Origin: Chlorobium sp.
Lineage (GTDB): Bacteria; Bacteroidota; Chlorobiia; Chlorobiales; Chlorobiaceae
DNA length: 64,000 nt
Assembly: GCF_021740465.1 (NCBI RefSeq)
Contig: NZ_JAIOZR010000007.1
Span: 1 to 64,000 of the forward strand
Direction: 5' to 3'
Shown in pieces: positions 38,956 through 47,819 of this stretch. A program made the position numbers and the translations under genes. The notes beneath the pieces are model-generated. The model was not told the origin of the DNA, did no database searches, and saw only the letters and a list, made by a program, of their open reading frames with translations. Position 1 is the first letter of the stretch. Each line of letters begins with the position of its first letter.

Positions 38956-40122
38956 CTATTTCTGAATGGTAACCCTCATCCTGTCGCCCAGTTCGTTCGT
39001 AGGATGGACGACCACCCGGTCGCCATCCTCGAGCCCCTCCAGGACCTGGGCATGAAAGGCTCCGCGCATACCTATCCTGACGGGTTTCTCGACCGCCTTT
39101 CCGTGCTCGATCACAAACACCTTCCACTCCCCGGCACCCCTGAAAAGACTGCTTACCGGTACCTGAAGCACGTTTTCCGCCTTCCTGAGCACAATTCTGG
39201 CCTGAACACGGAAGTTGTCCCCGAGAAGGGGCTCATACTCCTGGAGAACCGCTACGATGTTCACCCGTTTCTCCTCGATGCCGAGCGCCGACACCTTGGT
39301 AAAGGCGGCCGGTTCAACGGTTTTGACCGTAGCCTTCAGCGATTTCCCCCCTCCCCACTCTTCGACGATCACGGAGTTGCCCGGCCTTACACTCACCGCA
39401 TCCGATGAGAGCACATCGATGACTATTTCTATCGAGGAGGGGTCGCCGATATCGACAAGAGGAGAGCCGGCAGCGATCACCCGTTCGCTTTTTTCATGTA
39501 TCCTGAGCACCTTTCCGTCAACCGGAGAGAGCACCTGCAGGGGTTTCCCCGCTGTTTCCCGGTCAACGAGTGCTTCCTGTGCCTCGAACGCAAAACGGGC
39601 CGACAGGGCAGCCGAACGGGCAGCAGCAGCCTCCTTGCGAAGCATTTCCGCCTCGTTGCCGGCCAGTTCGAACGCCTCCCTGGAAACCGCTCCTTCATTG
39701 TAGAGGTTCCGGTACCGCACCGAGCGGCGCTCCGCCTGCCGGAGATCCAGCGCAACGCGGCGTTCGCGCGCAACCGCTTCGTCGAAAACGGCCCTTGCCG
39801 ATGCGGCACGTGCCGAAGCCTCGCGGTACTCCCTGGAATCGAGTTCCGGAGGAAGCAGTGCCGCCACCACATCCCCCCTGCTTACCCGATCCCCCTCTTC
39901 AAGGGTTATTCTCACCAGCCTTCCGGTAACCGGAGCCGCAACGACAAAGCGCTCATTCACCCTTGTAACGCCTTCGGCATCGAGGGTAACCTGCAGAGGC
40001 CCTTTGCTGACCCTGCCGAAATCAACCGGAAGCGGTGAGGGTCTGAACACAAAAAAGAGAACGAGTGCCGCAGCGGCAAGAGAGAGCGCCGCAATGCGCT
40101 GTGTTTTGGAAAGAACCTTCAT
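38956..40122 (-). CDS. Periplasmic adaptor (HlyD/MacA-like) of an ABC exporter
   Basis: A 388-residue membrane-fusion protein with one N-terminal transmembrane helix (IAALSLAAAALVLFFVF), a lipoyl half (VTGRLVRITLEEGDRVSRGD), a long helical hairpin with Ala/Arg-rich coiled coil (YREASARAASARAVFDEAVA), and a beta-barrel with KVLRIHEKSERVIAAGSPLV. It is the last gene of an operon with the permease and ATPase, five bases after the permease gene. A role in carrying substrate from the inner membrane is expected. Substrate unknown. Confidence 0.87.
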   Translation of the reverse strand: MKVLSKTQRIAALSLAAAALVLFFVFRPSPLPVDFGRVSKGPLQVTLDAEGVTRVNERFVVAAPVTGRLVRITLEEGDRVSRGDVVAALLPPELDSREYREASARAASARAVFDEAVARERRVALDLRQAERRSVRYRNLYNEGAVSREAFELAGNEAEMLRKEAAAARSAALSARFAFEAQEALVDRETAGKPLQVLSPVDGKVLRIHEKSERVIAAGSPLVDIGDPSSIEIVIDVLSSDAVSVRPGNSVIVEEWGGGKSLKATVKTVEPAAFTKVSALGIEEKRVNIVAVLQEYEPLLGDNFRVQARIVLRKAENVLQVPVSSLFRGAGEWKVFVIEHGKAVEKPVRIGMRGAFHAQVLEGLEDGDRVVVHPTNELGDRMRVTIQK

Positions 40123-40127
40123 GGCAT

Positions 40128-42494
40128 TTACTCCCTGGTTTTCAGAACTTCGACAAGATCGAGAGCGACAAGACGCCGCCTGACGGCTACGGCAGAAACC
40201 GCAGAAACAATAACGACAACCGTAAAGGCGAAAAGAAAGTTATAGGCACTGAAAACAAGAGGAAGCCGGTAAAGTTCCGAACTGAGTCCGACGGCGAGCA
40301 GCGCCGAAAGCCCTATGCCTGTGAAAAAGCCGAGAGGAACGGCAAGAAGGGTCAGAAGTACCTGTTCTCCAAGCAGAATGAAGGAGATTTCACCCCTGGT
40401 CATCCCCAGCACCCTGAGGCTCGTAAGCTCACGCGCCCGTTCGGAAAGCGAAATCCGTGCGCCGTTGTAGATCACGGCAAAGGCAAGCACACAGGCAAAT
40501 GATGTAAGAATAACGGTAGAGGTAGTCATGCTTTCGGCTATCAGCTCGTCGAAACTCTCCTTGAGCGCCTTGAGCATCATGATGCTGCCCACCCCGGGGG
40601 TATTCTTGAAATCGGAATAGAGTCGGGAAGTACTGGAGCTGTCGATACGCAGATAAGCGGCATTCAATGCGCCGCCGTCGCCGGCAAGCCTGTCGAGCGC
40701 CTCGATGTGCATATATGCGGAAAGTCCCAGAATCTCGTCGATCGTGCCGGCAACCTCCACTTCACGATGCAGCTGCCGACCCTGAAGAAACTCGATCTGC
40801 AGCTTGTCGCCCTGCCTGACGCCGAGAATATCGGCAAGCGTCGAAGTAAGCAGGATACCCGAGGAAGGCAGGCTGATCTGGCGGTTCATCTTGTCGACCA
40901 GCCGCTGCAGGCCTTCGCCGGACTGCAGTCCCTTGACCGACTGGCGGCGCATGCGGTGTCCGAAGCTCATTCTGACCGGCTCCTCCCGATAATACTCATG
41001 TTCGAGCACGCCGTCGAGCGAAGCCAGATTATAGGCCACTCCCGGCGGCATTGGATCGTTGAAAACAACTGTGACGTCTTCGCGATGCTTCTCGTTGAAC
41101 TCGACAAGTATCATGCGGTCAACGGCATCGTAGGTGTAGCGTCCGGCAACGAGAATGGCTACGGCAAGCGAAATCATCACTACCGACAGGGCGGCTTTCA
41201 ACGGTCGCCGCTCCAGGTTGCGTACGATAATCCTGACCGGAACGGATATCTTTTTCTGCAGCGAAGGTCGATCGAGAATACCCGGCCTGAAAAGTGCGGG
41301 AGAGTCCGGACGCATCGCTTCGGCAGGAGGCAGCAGCACCGCGCTGCGAACTGCGCCGAGCGCTCCGGCCAGGGCCGCGGCGAAACTCAGAAGCACCGAG
41401 AGGGCTACATCCTCGATCCGGAAAAGATAGACCAGTTCGGCGAAATTGTAGAAATCGGCATAGATGTTCATCAGCCCCCTTCCGAGCCACGCCCCGAGCA
41501 CTGTTCCCGCAACGGCTCCCGCAGCCGTAGGGACCATGGCGAAACCGAGATAGTGCAGCCCGACCTCTTCATTCGAATACCCCATGGCCTTGAGCACGGC
41601 AATCTGGTCGCGCTGGGTCGCAACAATGCGGCGAAGCACGATGTTGAGCAAAAAAACCGCAACGGCAAGAAACACGGCAGGCAGAAAAGTGATCTGGATA
41701 CCCACCTGCTTGATCTCATCGACAATGAAGCGGTCGGAAAGCTGCTCGCTCCGGCCGTAGGCACCCAGAGAACCGTAACGCCTGAAGATATTGTCGAGCT
41801 GCATGAGAACGTCCTTTTCGGAAGCTCCGTGCGCCAGCGTAAGGGAAAGATCGTTGAACGCACCGCTCATGTCAAGCGCCGATTCCAGAGCGCTCCGGCT
41901 CATCCAGAAGACCCCGAATCGCCGTTTGTCGGGAAAAAAAGCCCCGGGCTGAACCTCATAGATATATTCGGGCGAAAGCCCCATGCCGACAATCAGCAGC
42001 TGTTTTTTACGCCCGTTGATCACAGCACCTATCCGGTCGCCGGGAACGAGTCCGTTGGCTTCGAGAAATGGTTTGCTGGCAATTACCTCCTCCGGCTTGC
42101 CCGGCTCGATATAGCGTCCGCTCCTGATGAACAGATCGTTCAGTACCGGTGCCGTGCGATATTCGGGTATGGAAACAAGTCTGCCGGTCGCCGGTTCGTC
42201 AAGACCCGGCACATCGAGCGTCACATCGGCAACGATGCGTGAACTGACCGAAGCCACTCCGGGAATGCGGCTCACGCTTTCGCGGTAAAACTCCGGAGCG
42301 CGCTTGACCTGCAGAAAAACATCGGCAAACCGGTATCGGCTGTAATAGCGTTCGCGCGACGCTTCAAGCGAATATTTGACGCTGCTCATGGAGACGAACA
42401 CGGAAATACCGCAGGCTACCACCGCAGCCACAGCGAGCATCTGGCCCTTCAGGTGCATCAGTTCCCGCAAAAGTTTTTTCCGGAGCAGGTTCAT
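40128..42494 (-). CDS. ABC-transporter permease (FtsX family, two domains)
   Basis: A 788-residue permease with an N-terminal TM helix (LAVAAVVACGISVFVSMSS), a large periplasmic part, a first block of three TM helices (VFLAVAVFLLNIVLRRIVA, LAVAIL-type later) and a second block near the C-terminus (TSTVILTSFACVLAFAVIYN, LSALLAVGL). The ARELTSLRVLGMTRGEISFI motif is the FtsX-domain coupling helix, and RDQIAVLKAMGYSNEEVG is its counterpart in the first half. Length and duplication fit the DUF/ABC3 family close to LolCE/YbbP rather than MacB. It lies seven bases after the ATPase gene. Confidence 0.87.
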   Translation of the reverse strand: MNLLRKKLLRELMHLKGQMLAVAAVVACGISVFVSMSSVKYSLEASRERYYSRYRFADVFLQVKRAPEFYRESVSRIPGVASVSSRIVADVTLDVPGLDEPATGRLVSIPEYRTAPVLNDLFIRSGRYIEPGKPEEVIASKPFLEANGLVPGDRIGAVINGRKKQLLIVGMGLSPEYIYEVQPGAFFPDKRRFGVFWMSRSALESALDMSGAFNDLSLTLAHGASEKDVLMQLDNIFRRYGSLGAYGRSEQLSDRFIVDEIKQVGIQITFLPAVFLAVAVFLLNIVLRRIVATQRDQIAVLKAMGYSNEEVGLHYLGFAMVPTAAGAVAGTVLGAWLGRGLMNIYADFYNFAELVYLFRIEDVALSVLLSFAAALAGALGAVRSAVLLPPAEAMRPDSPALFRPGILDRPSLQKKISVPVRIIVRNLERRPLKAALSVVMISLAVAILVAGRYTYDAVDRMILVEFNEKHREDVTVVFNDPMPPGVAYNLASLDGVLEHEYYREEPVRMSFGHRMRRQSVKGLQSGEGLQRLVDKMNRQISLPSSGILLTSTLADILGVRQGDKLQIEFLQGRQLHREVEVAGTIDEILGLSAYMHIEALDRLAGDGGALNAAYLRIDSSSTSRLYSDFKNTPGVGSIMMLKALKESFDELIAESMTTSTVILTSFACVLAFAVIYNGARISLSERARELTSLRVLGMTRGEISFILLGEQVLLTLLAVPLGFFTGIGLSALLAVGLSSELYRLPLVFSAYNFLFAFTVVVIVSAVSAVAVRRRLVALDLVEVLKTRE

Positions 42495-42501
42495 AATCGG
42501 C

Positions 42502-43236
42502 CTACCAGACGAGTTCGGAAGGAGTCAGGCGCACAAGGTTTCTGCGGTCTTCGGTAACTTCGCCGCTTCCCAGCCTTACCACCCGGTCTGCCATACCGGC
42601 AATCGAGGCGTTATGGGTAATGACCAGTGTCGTCGTGCCCAGTTCGCGGTTCACCTTTTCGATAACCTCGAGCACCAGCTTGCCTGTCTGGTAGTCGAGA
42701 GCGCCGGTAGGCTCATCGCAGAGCAGCAGTTCGGGGCGTTTTGCTACCGCTCTCGCTATGGCAACTCGCTGCTGCTCGCCTCCCGAAAGCTGAGCGGGAA
42801 AGTGGTTCAGACGACTGGAGAGCCCTACCAGCCGGAGAGCCTCGTCCGCAGGCATGGGATTATCGGCGATTTCGGTGACGAGCTGCACGTTCTCGAGGGC
42901 GGAAAGGCTGGAGATCAGGTTGTAGAACTGGAACACGAACCCGATGGAACGGCGGCGGTAAGCCGTCAGCTCGGCTTCGCTTGCCGCGGTGATTTCCTGT
43001 CCGTTAAAATAAAGCCTTCCCTCCGAGGGCACGTCAAGCCCTCCGATGATGTTGAGCAGGGTCGATTTACCGCTGCCGGAGGCCCCGAGCAGCACGGCAA
43101 GCTCACCGGAAAAAAACTCGATCGAAACATTTTTGAGTGCTTCGACCCTCACCTCTCCCATGAGATAGGTTTTCGACAGCCCGCTTATTTTAAGGACGGC
43201 CTGATGCGAATCGTTACCTGACGCATTGAGCTGCAT
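42502..43236 (-). CDS. ABC-transporter ATPase (LolD/MacB type)
   Basis: A 244-residue ATPase. Walker A is [19 protein letters not shown]-loop [18 protein letters not shown], signature [18 protein letters not shown], Walker [17 protein letters not shown], and H-loop [11 protein letters not shown]. The ENV helix after the Q-loop and the TGALD D-loop place it with the LolD/MacB/FtsE group that drives FtsX-type permeases. It heads a three-gene operon with the permease and the adaptor. Confidence 0.94.
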   Translation of the reverse strand: MQLNASGNDSHQAVLKISGLSKTYLMGEVRVEALKNVSIEFFSGELAVLLGASGSGKSTLLNIIGGLDVPSEGRLYFNGQEITAASEAELTAYRRRSIGFVFQFYNLISSLSALENVQLVTEIADNPMPADEALRLVGLSSRLNHFPAQLSGGEQQRVAIARAVAKRPELLLCDEPTGALDYQTGKLVLEVIEKVNRELGTTTLVITHNASIAGMADRVVRLGSGEVTEDRRNLVRLTPSELVW

Positions 43237-43254
43237 GCAGCACCTTCCTCTTTT

Positions 43255-43659
43255 TCATGTGACATCCCGTTGACGCAAAAATGCTTCCGCTTCGAAACGG
43301 TTCGCCAGATAACCGTCTTTCCCTTTCAAACGGGCAGAAAGGGAACTGAACACATATGCGGGAATGAAAAAAGGACCCCAGCGCTCGTACTGCCGTACAT
43401 GTATCAGTTCGTGGCTGCGCCACCGCTGGAGATCCTCCTCGCTGCAGCCGAGCACCACATGGCCGAGCGTCAGGGCAGCAGGCGTCCCGGCAAAGGGAAT
43501 GCGCTCGAGCACCCATGCCGGCACCCTGCCGCTGATTTCCAGCACGCCCCGAATCCGTTTGACGGTACCGCCTGAAACAAGCGCAGGAGGAAGCAGCAGC
43601 AACCCGATAGCCGTATTGGGGAATGCCCAGAGATAACGCAAAACGGTAAAGAGTTTCAT
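43255..43659 (-). CDS. Small membrane protein with HELIH metalloprotease-like motif
   Basis: A 134-residue protein. The N-terminus has two hydrophobic stretches (LRYLWAFPNTAIGLLLLPPA, then less clear). His83-Glu84-Leu-Ile-His87 in WRSHELIHVRQYERWG is the HExxH zinc motif with HVRQYERWGPFFIPAYVF following, a pattern found in small secreted or membrane proteins of cyanobacteria and related groups. A third ligand Glu could come from NRFEAEAF. It lies 18 bases upstream of the ABC ATPase gene, so it is the likely first gene of that operon. Activity is not established. Confidence 0.65.
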   Translation of the reverse strand: MKLFTVLRYLWAFPNTAIGLLLLPPALVSGGTVKRIRGVLEISGRVPAWVLERIPFAGTPAALTLGHVVLGCSEEDLQRWRSHELIHVRQYERWGPFFIPAYVFSSLSARLKGKDGYLANRFEAEAFLRQRDVT

Positions 43660-43842
43660 GGAAAATGATACATCATGATTATCCGTTGGAACCGCCAGCT
43701 ATTCTATAACCCCCGATAAAAGCTGATCATTCCGGAAGAGGCCGTTGAATATTTGGCGAATTATCCCGTAATTTGGATCATGCAGTCGCCTCCACGAAAG
43801 GAAGGAGGCTTCGGGAACCGGCAGGAAAACAAAGGAAACCGC

Positions 43843-44547
43843 GTGAACATACTCTACATCTATCCGCACCCTGACGACGAATCGTTCGGTCCGGCCCAGG
43901 TTATGTCGTTCCAGAAAAGGCAGGGTCACGAGGTCCATCTTCTGACACTCACCAGGGGCGGAGCAACGAAACAGCGTCATAAATACGGCTATTCGATTGA
44001 AGAGATGGGCCGGATCCGCCACCGGGAGATGCTCTCGGTGGCCGAAGCACTCGGCCTGAGCGGCATGAGGGTACTCGACCTTCCCGACAGCGCTCTCAAG
44101 GAGATGGATCCGAGGGAGATCGAAAGGATAGTGGAACGGCAGATCGAATCTGTACAGCCGCAGGTTGTCGTAACCTATCCGGTGCACGGCATCAGCGGAT
44201 TTCACGACCACCTGGTTACGCACTCCGTCGTCAAGAGAGTTTTTACCGCTATGAAGGAAAGGTGTTTGTGGCTCAAACGGCTTGCCTTCGTCACCCTCCG
44301 GGAGGAGGATGCCCTGAAAAGCCCTCATTTCAAACTGAGCGGCTCAACCCCGGAGGAGATCGACTGCATCGTAACCGCTGAAGAGTGCGACGTCAGAAGC
44401 AACCTGAACGCACTGGACTGTTACGCCACCTTTCAGGATACAATCGAAAAAACGGGAATAAAGGGTATGGTTGGCCTTCAGGCCGTATTCGAAATCTTTC
44501 AGGAGAACCACACTCCCCCGCTTGTCGACCTTTTCGAAGGGTTGTAA
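43843..44547 (+). CDS. PIG-L family de-N-acetylase (BshB-like)
   Basis: A 234-residue LmbE/PIG-L deacetylase. The zinc site is YPHPDDESFG near the N-terminus with His in GISGFHDHLVTHSVV. GGATKQRHKYGYSIEEMGRI and VTYPVHGISG are typical. Members remove acetyl from GlcNAc-malate in bacillithiol-type thiol synthesis or from other GlcNAc conjugates. Green sulfur bacteria make N-methyl-bacillithiol, so BshB is one candidate role. The start is GTG at 43843 with AAAGGAAA upstream; an open extension to 43753 lacks support. Confidence 0.82.
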   Translation: MNILYIYPHPDDESFGPAQVMSFQKRQGHEVHLLTLTRGGATKQRHKYGYSIEEMGRIRHREMLSVAEALGLSGMRVLDLPDSALKEMDPREIERIVERQIESVQPQVVVTYPVHGISGFHDHLVTHSVVKRVFTAMKERCLWLKRLAFVTLREEDALKSPHFKLSGSTPEEIDCIVTAEECDVRSNLNALDCYATFQDTIEKTGIKGMVGLQAVFEIFQENHTPPLVDLFEGL

Positions 44548-44742
44548 AGACATAAACCGGAAAATCCACGGCATTCGCAGGATATCCCGTGCAGCCCCGG
44601 AACTGCTGACCGGTGCCATTTTGCCGCAACGGGCTGACAAAGCTGCTGCAGGATTGGATGCTCACGAAAAAACCAGGATCTCTCATCACCTCCGAAAATG
44701 GGCAATTTTTCGTAACATTGTTTTTTTCAAACAGAAACACCT

Positions 44743-45192
44743 ATGGACAGCAATCTTTACCTCATCGCTGCGGCTCTTGCCAGCGGCATTCTGGGTGGAG
44801 GAGGAATCGGCTTTCTCCTGAAAACCCGTAACGCCGGCGGTACCGGGCTGGTCGGCATTGAGGCCTCGACGGTTGCCGGACGAGGAGCCTTCGCACTCAA
44901 AAACATCAGGGAGGGGGCTACCGTCGAGCGGTGTCCGGCCCTTGAAGTAACCGACAGGGATGTCGGAGGCGAACTGCTCAACTACGTCTTTTACGGAAGC
45001 GATGAAAAGAAACGCCTGGTCGCCATGGGCAACGGCATGCTTTTCAACCACTCCTCCACCCCGAATGTGGCTTACTACCTCGAAGAAACCTCTCTCGGAC
45101 CGGAGCTCGTCATTTATGCCCTGCGCAATATCGAACGGGGCGAAGAGCTGTTTTACAACTATGGAGACGATTGGTGGTCTACAAGACAATAA
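44743..45192 (+). CDS. SET-domain protein with N-terminal membrane helix
   Basis: A 149-residue protein. Residues 5-26 (YLIAAALASGILGGGGIGFL) form a single membrane helix. The rest is a minimal SET domain: STVAGRGAFALKNIREGATV, GNGMLFNHSSTPNVAYYLEE (NHSxxPN core, 102-108), and GEELFYNYGDDWW with Tyr140 of the ELxxxYG motif. SET proteins methylate lysine using SAM. The pre- and post-SET zinc regions are absent, as in other small bacterial SET proteins. The target is unknown; membrane attachment is unusual. Confidence 0.85.
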   Translation: MDSNLYLIAAALASGILGGGGIGFLLKTRNAGGTGLVGIEASTVAGRGAFALKNIREGATVERCPALEVTDRDVGGELLNYVFYGSDEKKRLVAMGNGMLFNHSSTPNVAYYLEETSLGPELVIYALRNIERGEELFYNYGDDWWSTRQ

Positions 45193-45253
45193 GCACGAAA
45201 GCAGCGTATATTGAAGTGTGAAGATATCCTGCAGCAACAGAAGGAGCGAAACC

Positions 45254-45667
45254 ATGAAAAACAACACCGGTATATGGATTGACCACAGGGAAGCCGTTCT
45301 GGTTTCCGTTGAAGGCGAAAACGTCTCGGTGCAGTACCTGGAATCGGGTGCCGAAAGCCATTTCAAGCCATCCGGCGGCTGGAAGGCCGGAGGAACGAAC
45401 GTAGCACAGTCGGTCGTGAAGGAAAAAAGCGCTGAAGAGAGCCGGATGCACCAGTACCACGCTTTTTTTCAGCAGATTATCGCCCTGCTCGCAGATTCCG
45501 ATTCGATTGCTCTTTTCGGCCCTGGGGAAGCAAAAGTTGAACTGGCAAAAGAGATCCGCTCAAACCATGATCTCCAAAACAGAATCACCGCTGTGGAAAC
45601 CTGTGAAAGGATGACCGAAAACCAGTTTACCGCCAAAGTCAAGGCATATTTCGCAGCCGGAAAGTAA
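45254..45667 (+). CDS. Hypothetical protein, eRF1/Pelota domain-like
   Basis: A 137-residue cytoplasmic protein. It opens MKNNTGIWIDHREAVLVSVE, a WIDxxxA pattern seen in bacterial proteins related to archaeo-eukaryotic release-factor domains. The ending ALFGPGEAKVELAKEIRSNH and FTAKVKAYF is similar to that group. This similarity is from memory and weak. The start Met at 45254 follows GGAGCGAAACC with AGGAG in AGAAGGAGCG; a 12-codon extension is possible. It lies 61 bases after the SET gene on the same strand. Confidence 0.55.
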   Translation: MKNNTGIWIDHREAVLVSVEGENVSVQYLESGAESHFKPSGGWKAGGTNVAQSVVKEKSAEESRMHQYHAFFQQIIALLADSDSIALFGPGEAKVELAKEIRSNHDLQNRITAVETCERMTENQFTAKVKAYFAAGK

Positions 45668-45857
45668 CGGATACGAGGCGCAAAACAACGGCACACTGCA
45701 AAAACGCTTCAGACCATCAGAAAAAGGCCGGACGGGCACGAAAACAGTTCGGCTTTTGCATGAGATCGGAGTGATGCATTCCTTGGCAGGAGGAAAAAGC
45801 GGAAATTGAGCGCAATAACGGCATGAAGCCCGGATCGCATCAGGCTGTGGAGCATTT

Positions 45858-46130
45858 TCATGCCGCATTGAGAAGACGGCTCAACTCCTCCGCCATCGAT
45901 AGCTGTCGCTCTCCGAATGCCGCGATATTCCTTACAACCTCCTGCAGCGCTTCATCATCGGCCTCTGCGACAATTTCCGATGCCTGCTCTATGAGCCTTG
46001 CGCGAACATCAAGTATCTGCTCGAAGTAATCCTGGTAAATCTCCTTGCTTAACATTTCCGGCTCCGTTTTGCTTGTAATGACTTCTGTTTTTATAGTTTC
46101 AATTCCTGTGCCAAACGGATTATATGCCAT
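45858..46130 (-). CDS. Small hypothetical protein
   Basis: A 90-residue helix-rich, acidic protein that I do not recognise. Residues 30-85 are Glu/Gln/Leu-rich with heptad spacing (KEIYQDYFEQILDVRARLIE, QASEIVAEADDEALQEVVRN), suggesting a coiled coil or helical bundle. Codon use and an upstream AT-rich leader support a real gene. It has no close neighbours on its strand; the 190 bases before it contain no gene. Confidence 0.5.
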   Translation of the reverse strand: MAYNPFGTGIETIKTEVITSKTEPEMLSKEIYQDYFEQILDVRARLIEQASEIVAEADDEALQEVVRNIAAFGERQLSMAEELSRLLNAA

Positions 46131-46270
46131 AAACCCCTGAACAGGACAACACCGGAGTGAAAAGAAGTAGATAAAAACCGTCTTATATGATACAACCGAC
46201 TTGTTCTGATACGACTGTATCAGTGCGCAATGGTGGCTGTCTGCTTGAAAAAAATGTTTTCGTAAACAAA

Positions 46271-46302
46271 AAAACCCCTCCGCAATGAGGGGCTTTTTTG
46301 TT
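46271..46302 (-). terminator. Rho-independent terminator
   Basis: AAAACCCCTC (46271-46280) pairs with GAGGGGCTTTTTT (46287-46299) around a short loop, with A's on one side and T's on the other. It lies directly after the small gene ending at 46307 and can act on either strand. Confidence 0.8.
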
Positions 46303-46306
46303 GCTT

Positions 46307-46498
46307 TCAGTTCGCGAGAGCCTGTTTGAAAGCTCTTTCCTGACGGCAGGACTCTTCGTACATCGACTCAAGAATGACCGCTATCTGCCTGCGAGACTCC
46401 TCTTCGAGTCCTGAAAACTCCAGGGTACTCTTAACATGCTTTGCATAAAGGCCCATTGCGTTGAGGGAGTCCAGTATGTTTTTGTATTGCTGTGACAT
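46307..46498 (-). CDS. Small hypothetical protein
   Basis: A 63-residue mostly helical protein starting MSQQYKNILDSLNAMGLYAK and ending EESCRQERAFKQALAN. No family recognised. The strong terminator just downstream and consistent codon use support a real gene. It is amphipathic and could be a small helical bundle. Function unknown. Confidence 0.55.
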   Translation of the reverse strand: MSQQYKNILDSLNAMGLYAKHVKSTLEFSGLEEESRRQIAVILESMYEESCRQERAFKQALAN

Positions 46499-46700
46499 GG
46501 CTTGTGCATTTTAGGGGTTGGGGTTGCTTATCGCCTTTACAGTTAAATATTGCAACTTCCATGCCAAATAAAACACACTATCACTGAACCCGGATCCGGT
46601 TCACACCAGTCAAATACCGGAGAAACGAGAGCATTCTTTCCTGTTTACAGCTTCACTGAGGCTGTCGATCATTTACGTTTTTTCAGCCCCGGGTATATGC

Positions 46701-47819
46701 TCACTGCTTTTTCATATTGTAATACTCAACAAGCCATGCAAGACTGTTGACATAATAGTCCTCCCTGTCCTGATACCACCATTGCAAGCCGTCATGGCGG
46801 ACAAACTCCCGGAGACGCTCCAGTACAGCGTCGGCCGATTGAAATTCCGATGACTGGAGAGCAGCATAGGCTGCACTGTAGAACAGTGCGTTTTCAAAGG
46901 GGCCAACGGCTCTGCCGTCACAGGCGTATTCGGAAAAAATCCTGCCGGTCCGGCTGAACTCACGGTCGAAAAACGCACCAAAACGCCGAAGAACGCCCAG
47001 GGCGCGGCTGTCGCCACTGATCTGGAAGTCTGCGGCAACCCTGAGTGGAACCCTGACCGACTCCCAGCCGTAGATCGAGGATTTTCCGGGAAGCTGTGCT
47101 ATGTTCCCCTGCAGATCGACGGCGCACCAGTCCGGCACAAGCCCGCTCCCTCCCGTTCCGCCGCAGGAGTCCTGAAGCCGTCCGATAAGGTAATAGCCGG
47201 TGTCGGCAAGCTCAAGCCAGCGTTTGTCGCCGGTGACCTCGTAAAACACCCTGAAGTGCGAAGGGGCGTAGTAGGATGGGTTCTGGGGCGCCAGATCAGC
47301 AATCCCGCCGGTTGGGGCCGGCCATGGCAGCAGGTAGAGCCTGCCGGCCCGCTCCAGGGTTTCGTGCCTGAGGATGCTTTCGAGTACCTCCCGGGCAAGA
47401 TCGAGATAGCTTCCATCCTTCCAGGTCCGCGATGCAAGAACAAGACTGAAGGCGTAATCGATATCGGCATCGGAAGCAGCTGTCGAATCGGTAACCTCTC
47501 CGTTTTCGAAGTGCCATGCAAGCAGCCGGTCACCATGGGAGTTTTTTCGGGAAAGACGGGATTCGGTCCATGCAAGGCACTCGTCAAAGGTTTTCCTGTC
47601 GTCCATGAGCACGGCACGGAGCATGGCGTAAGCCTCACCCTCTGAAACGGTATCGCTGCCGTTCCCGGGGCGCACTACCCGTCCCTCCCTGATAAATGCC
47701 TGGCGGTAATGCTCCCAGGAACCCCGCACAATCTCCGAAGGATCCGGCGGAGCTGCACTGCAGTTGACCATCGAAAGCTGAAACGCCATGAATAACAGCA
47801 AAAGAATAAACACCTTCAT
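46701..47819 (-). CDS. GH8-family endoglucanase-like hydrolase (BcsZ-like)
   Basis: A 372-residue secreted glycoside hydrolase. The signal segment is VFILLLLFMAFQLSMVNC, with a possible lipobox at Cys20. The catalytic acid is Glu60 in TVSEGEAYAMLRAV and the base candidate is Asp117 in AASDADIDYAFSLV; PSYYAPSHFRVF and YGWESVRVPLRVA complete the (alpha/alpha)6 barrel. In cellulose operons BcsZ cuts nascent polymer in the periplasm. Its start overlaps the GT2 stop by four bases (ATGA). The real polymer is not known. Confidence 0.85.
   Translation of the reverse strand: MKVFILLLLFMAFQLSMVNCSAAPPDPSEIVRGSWEHYRQAFIREGRVVRPGNGSDTVSEGEAYAMLRAVLMDDRKTFDECLAWTESRLSRKNSHGDRLLAWHFENGEVTDSTAASDADIDYAFSLVLASRTWKDGSYLDLAREVLESILRHETLERAGRLYLLPWPAPTGGIADLAPQNPSYYAPSHFRVFYEVTGDKRWLELADTGYYLIGRLQDSCGGTGGSGLVPDWCAVDLQGNIAQLPGKSSIYGWESVRVPLRVAADFQISGDSRALGVLRRFGAFFDREFSRTGRIFSEYACDGRAVGPFENALFYSAAYAALQSSEFQSADAVLERLREFVRHDGLQWWYQDREDYYVNSLAWLVEYYNMKKQ

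Noticed and set aside
40707-42242. Open frame of 511 codons antisense to the FtsX permease
   Set aside because: The permease strand carries recognised motifs and the operon context; the antisense product resembles nothing.
44566-44742. Possible cobalamin riboswitch before the SET gene
   Set aside because: GCAGCCCCGGAACTGCTGAC only weakly recalls the B12 box and no other conserved elements or fitting downstream gene are present.
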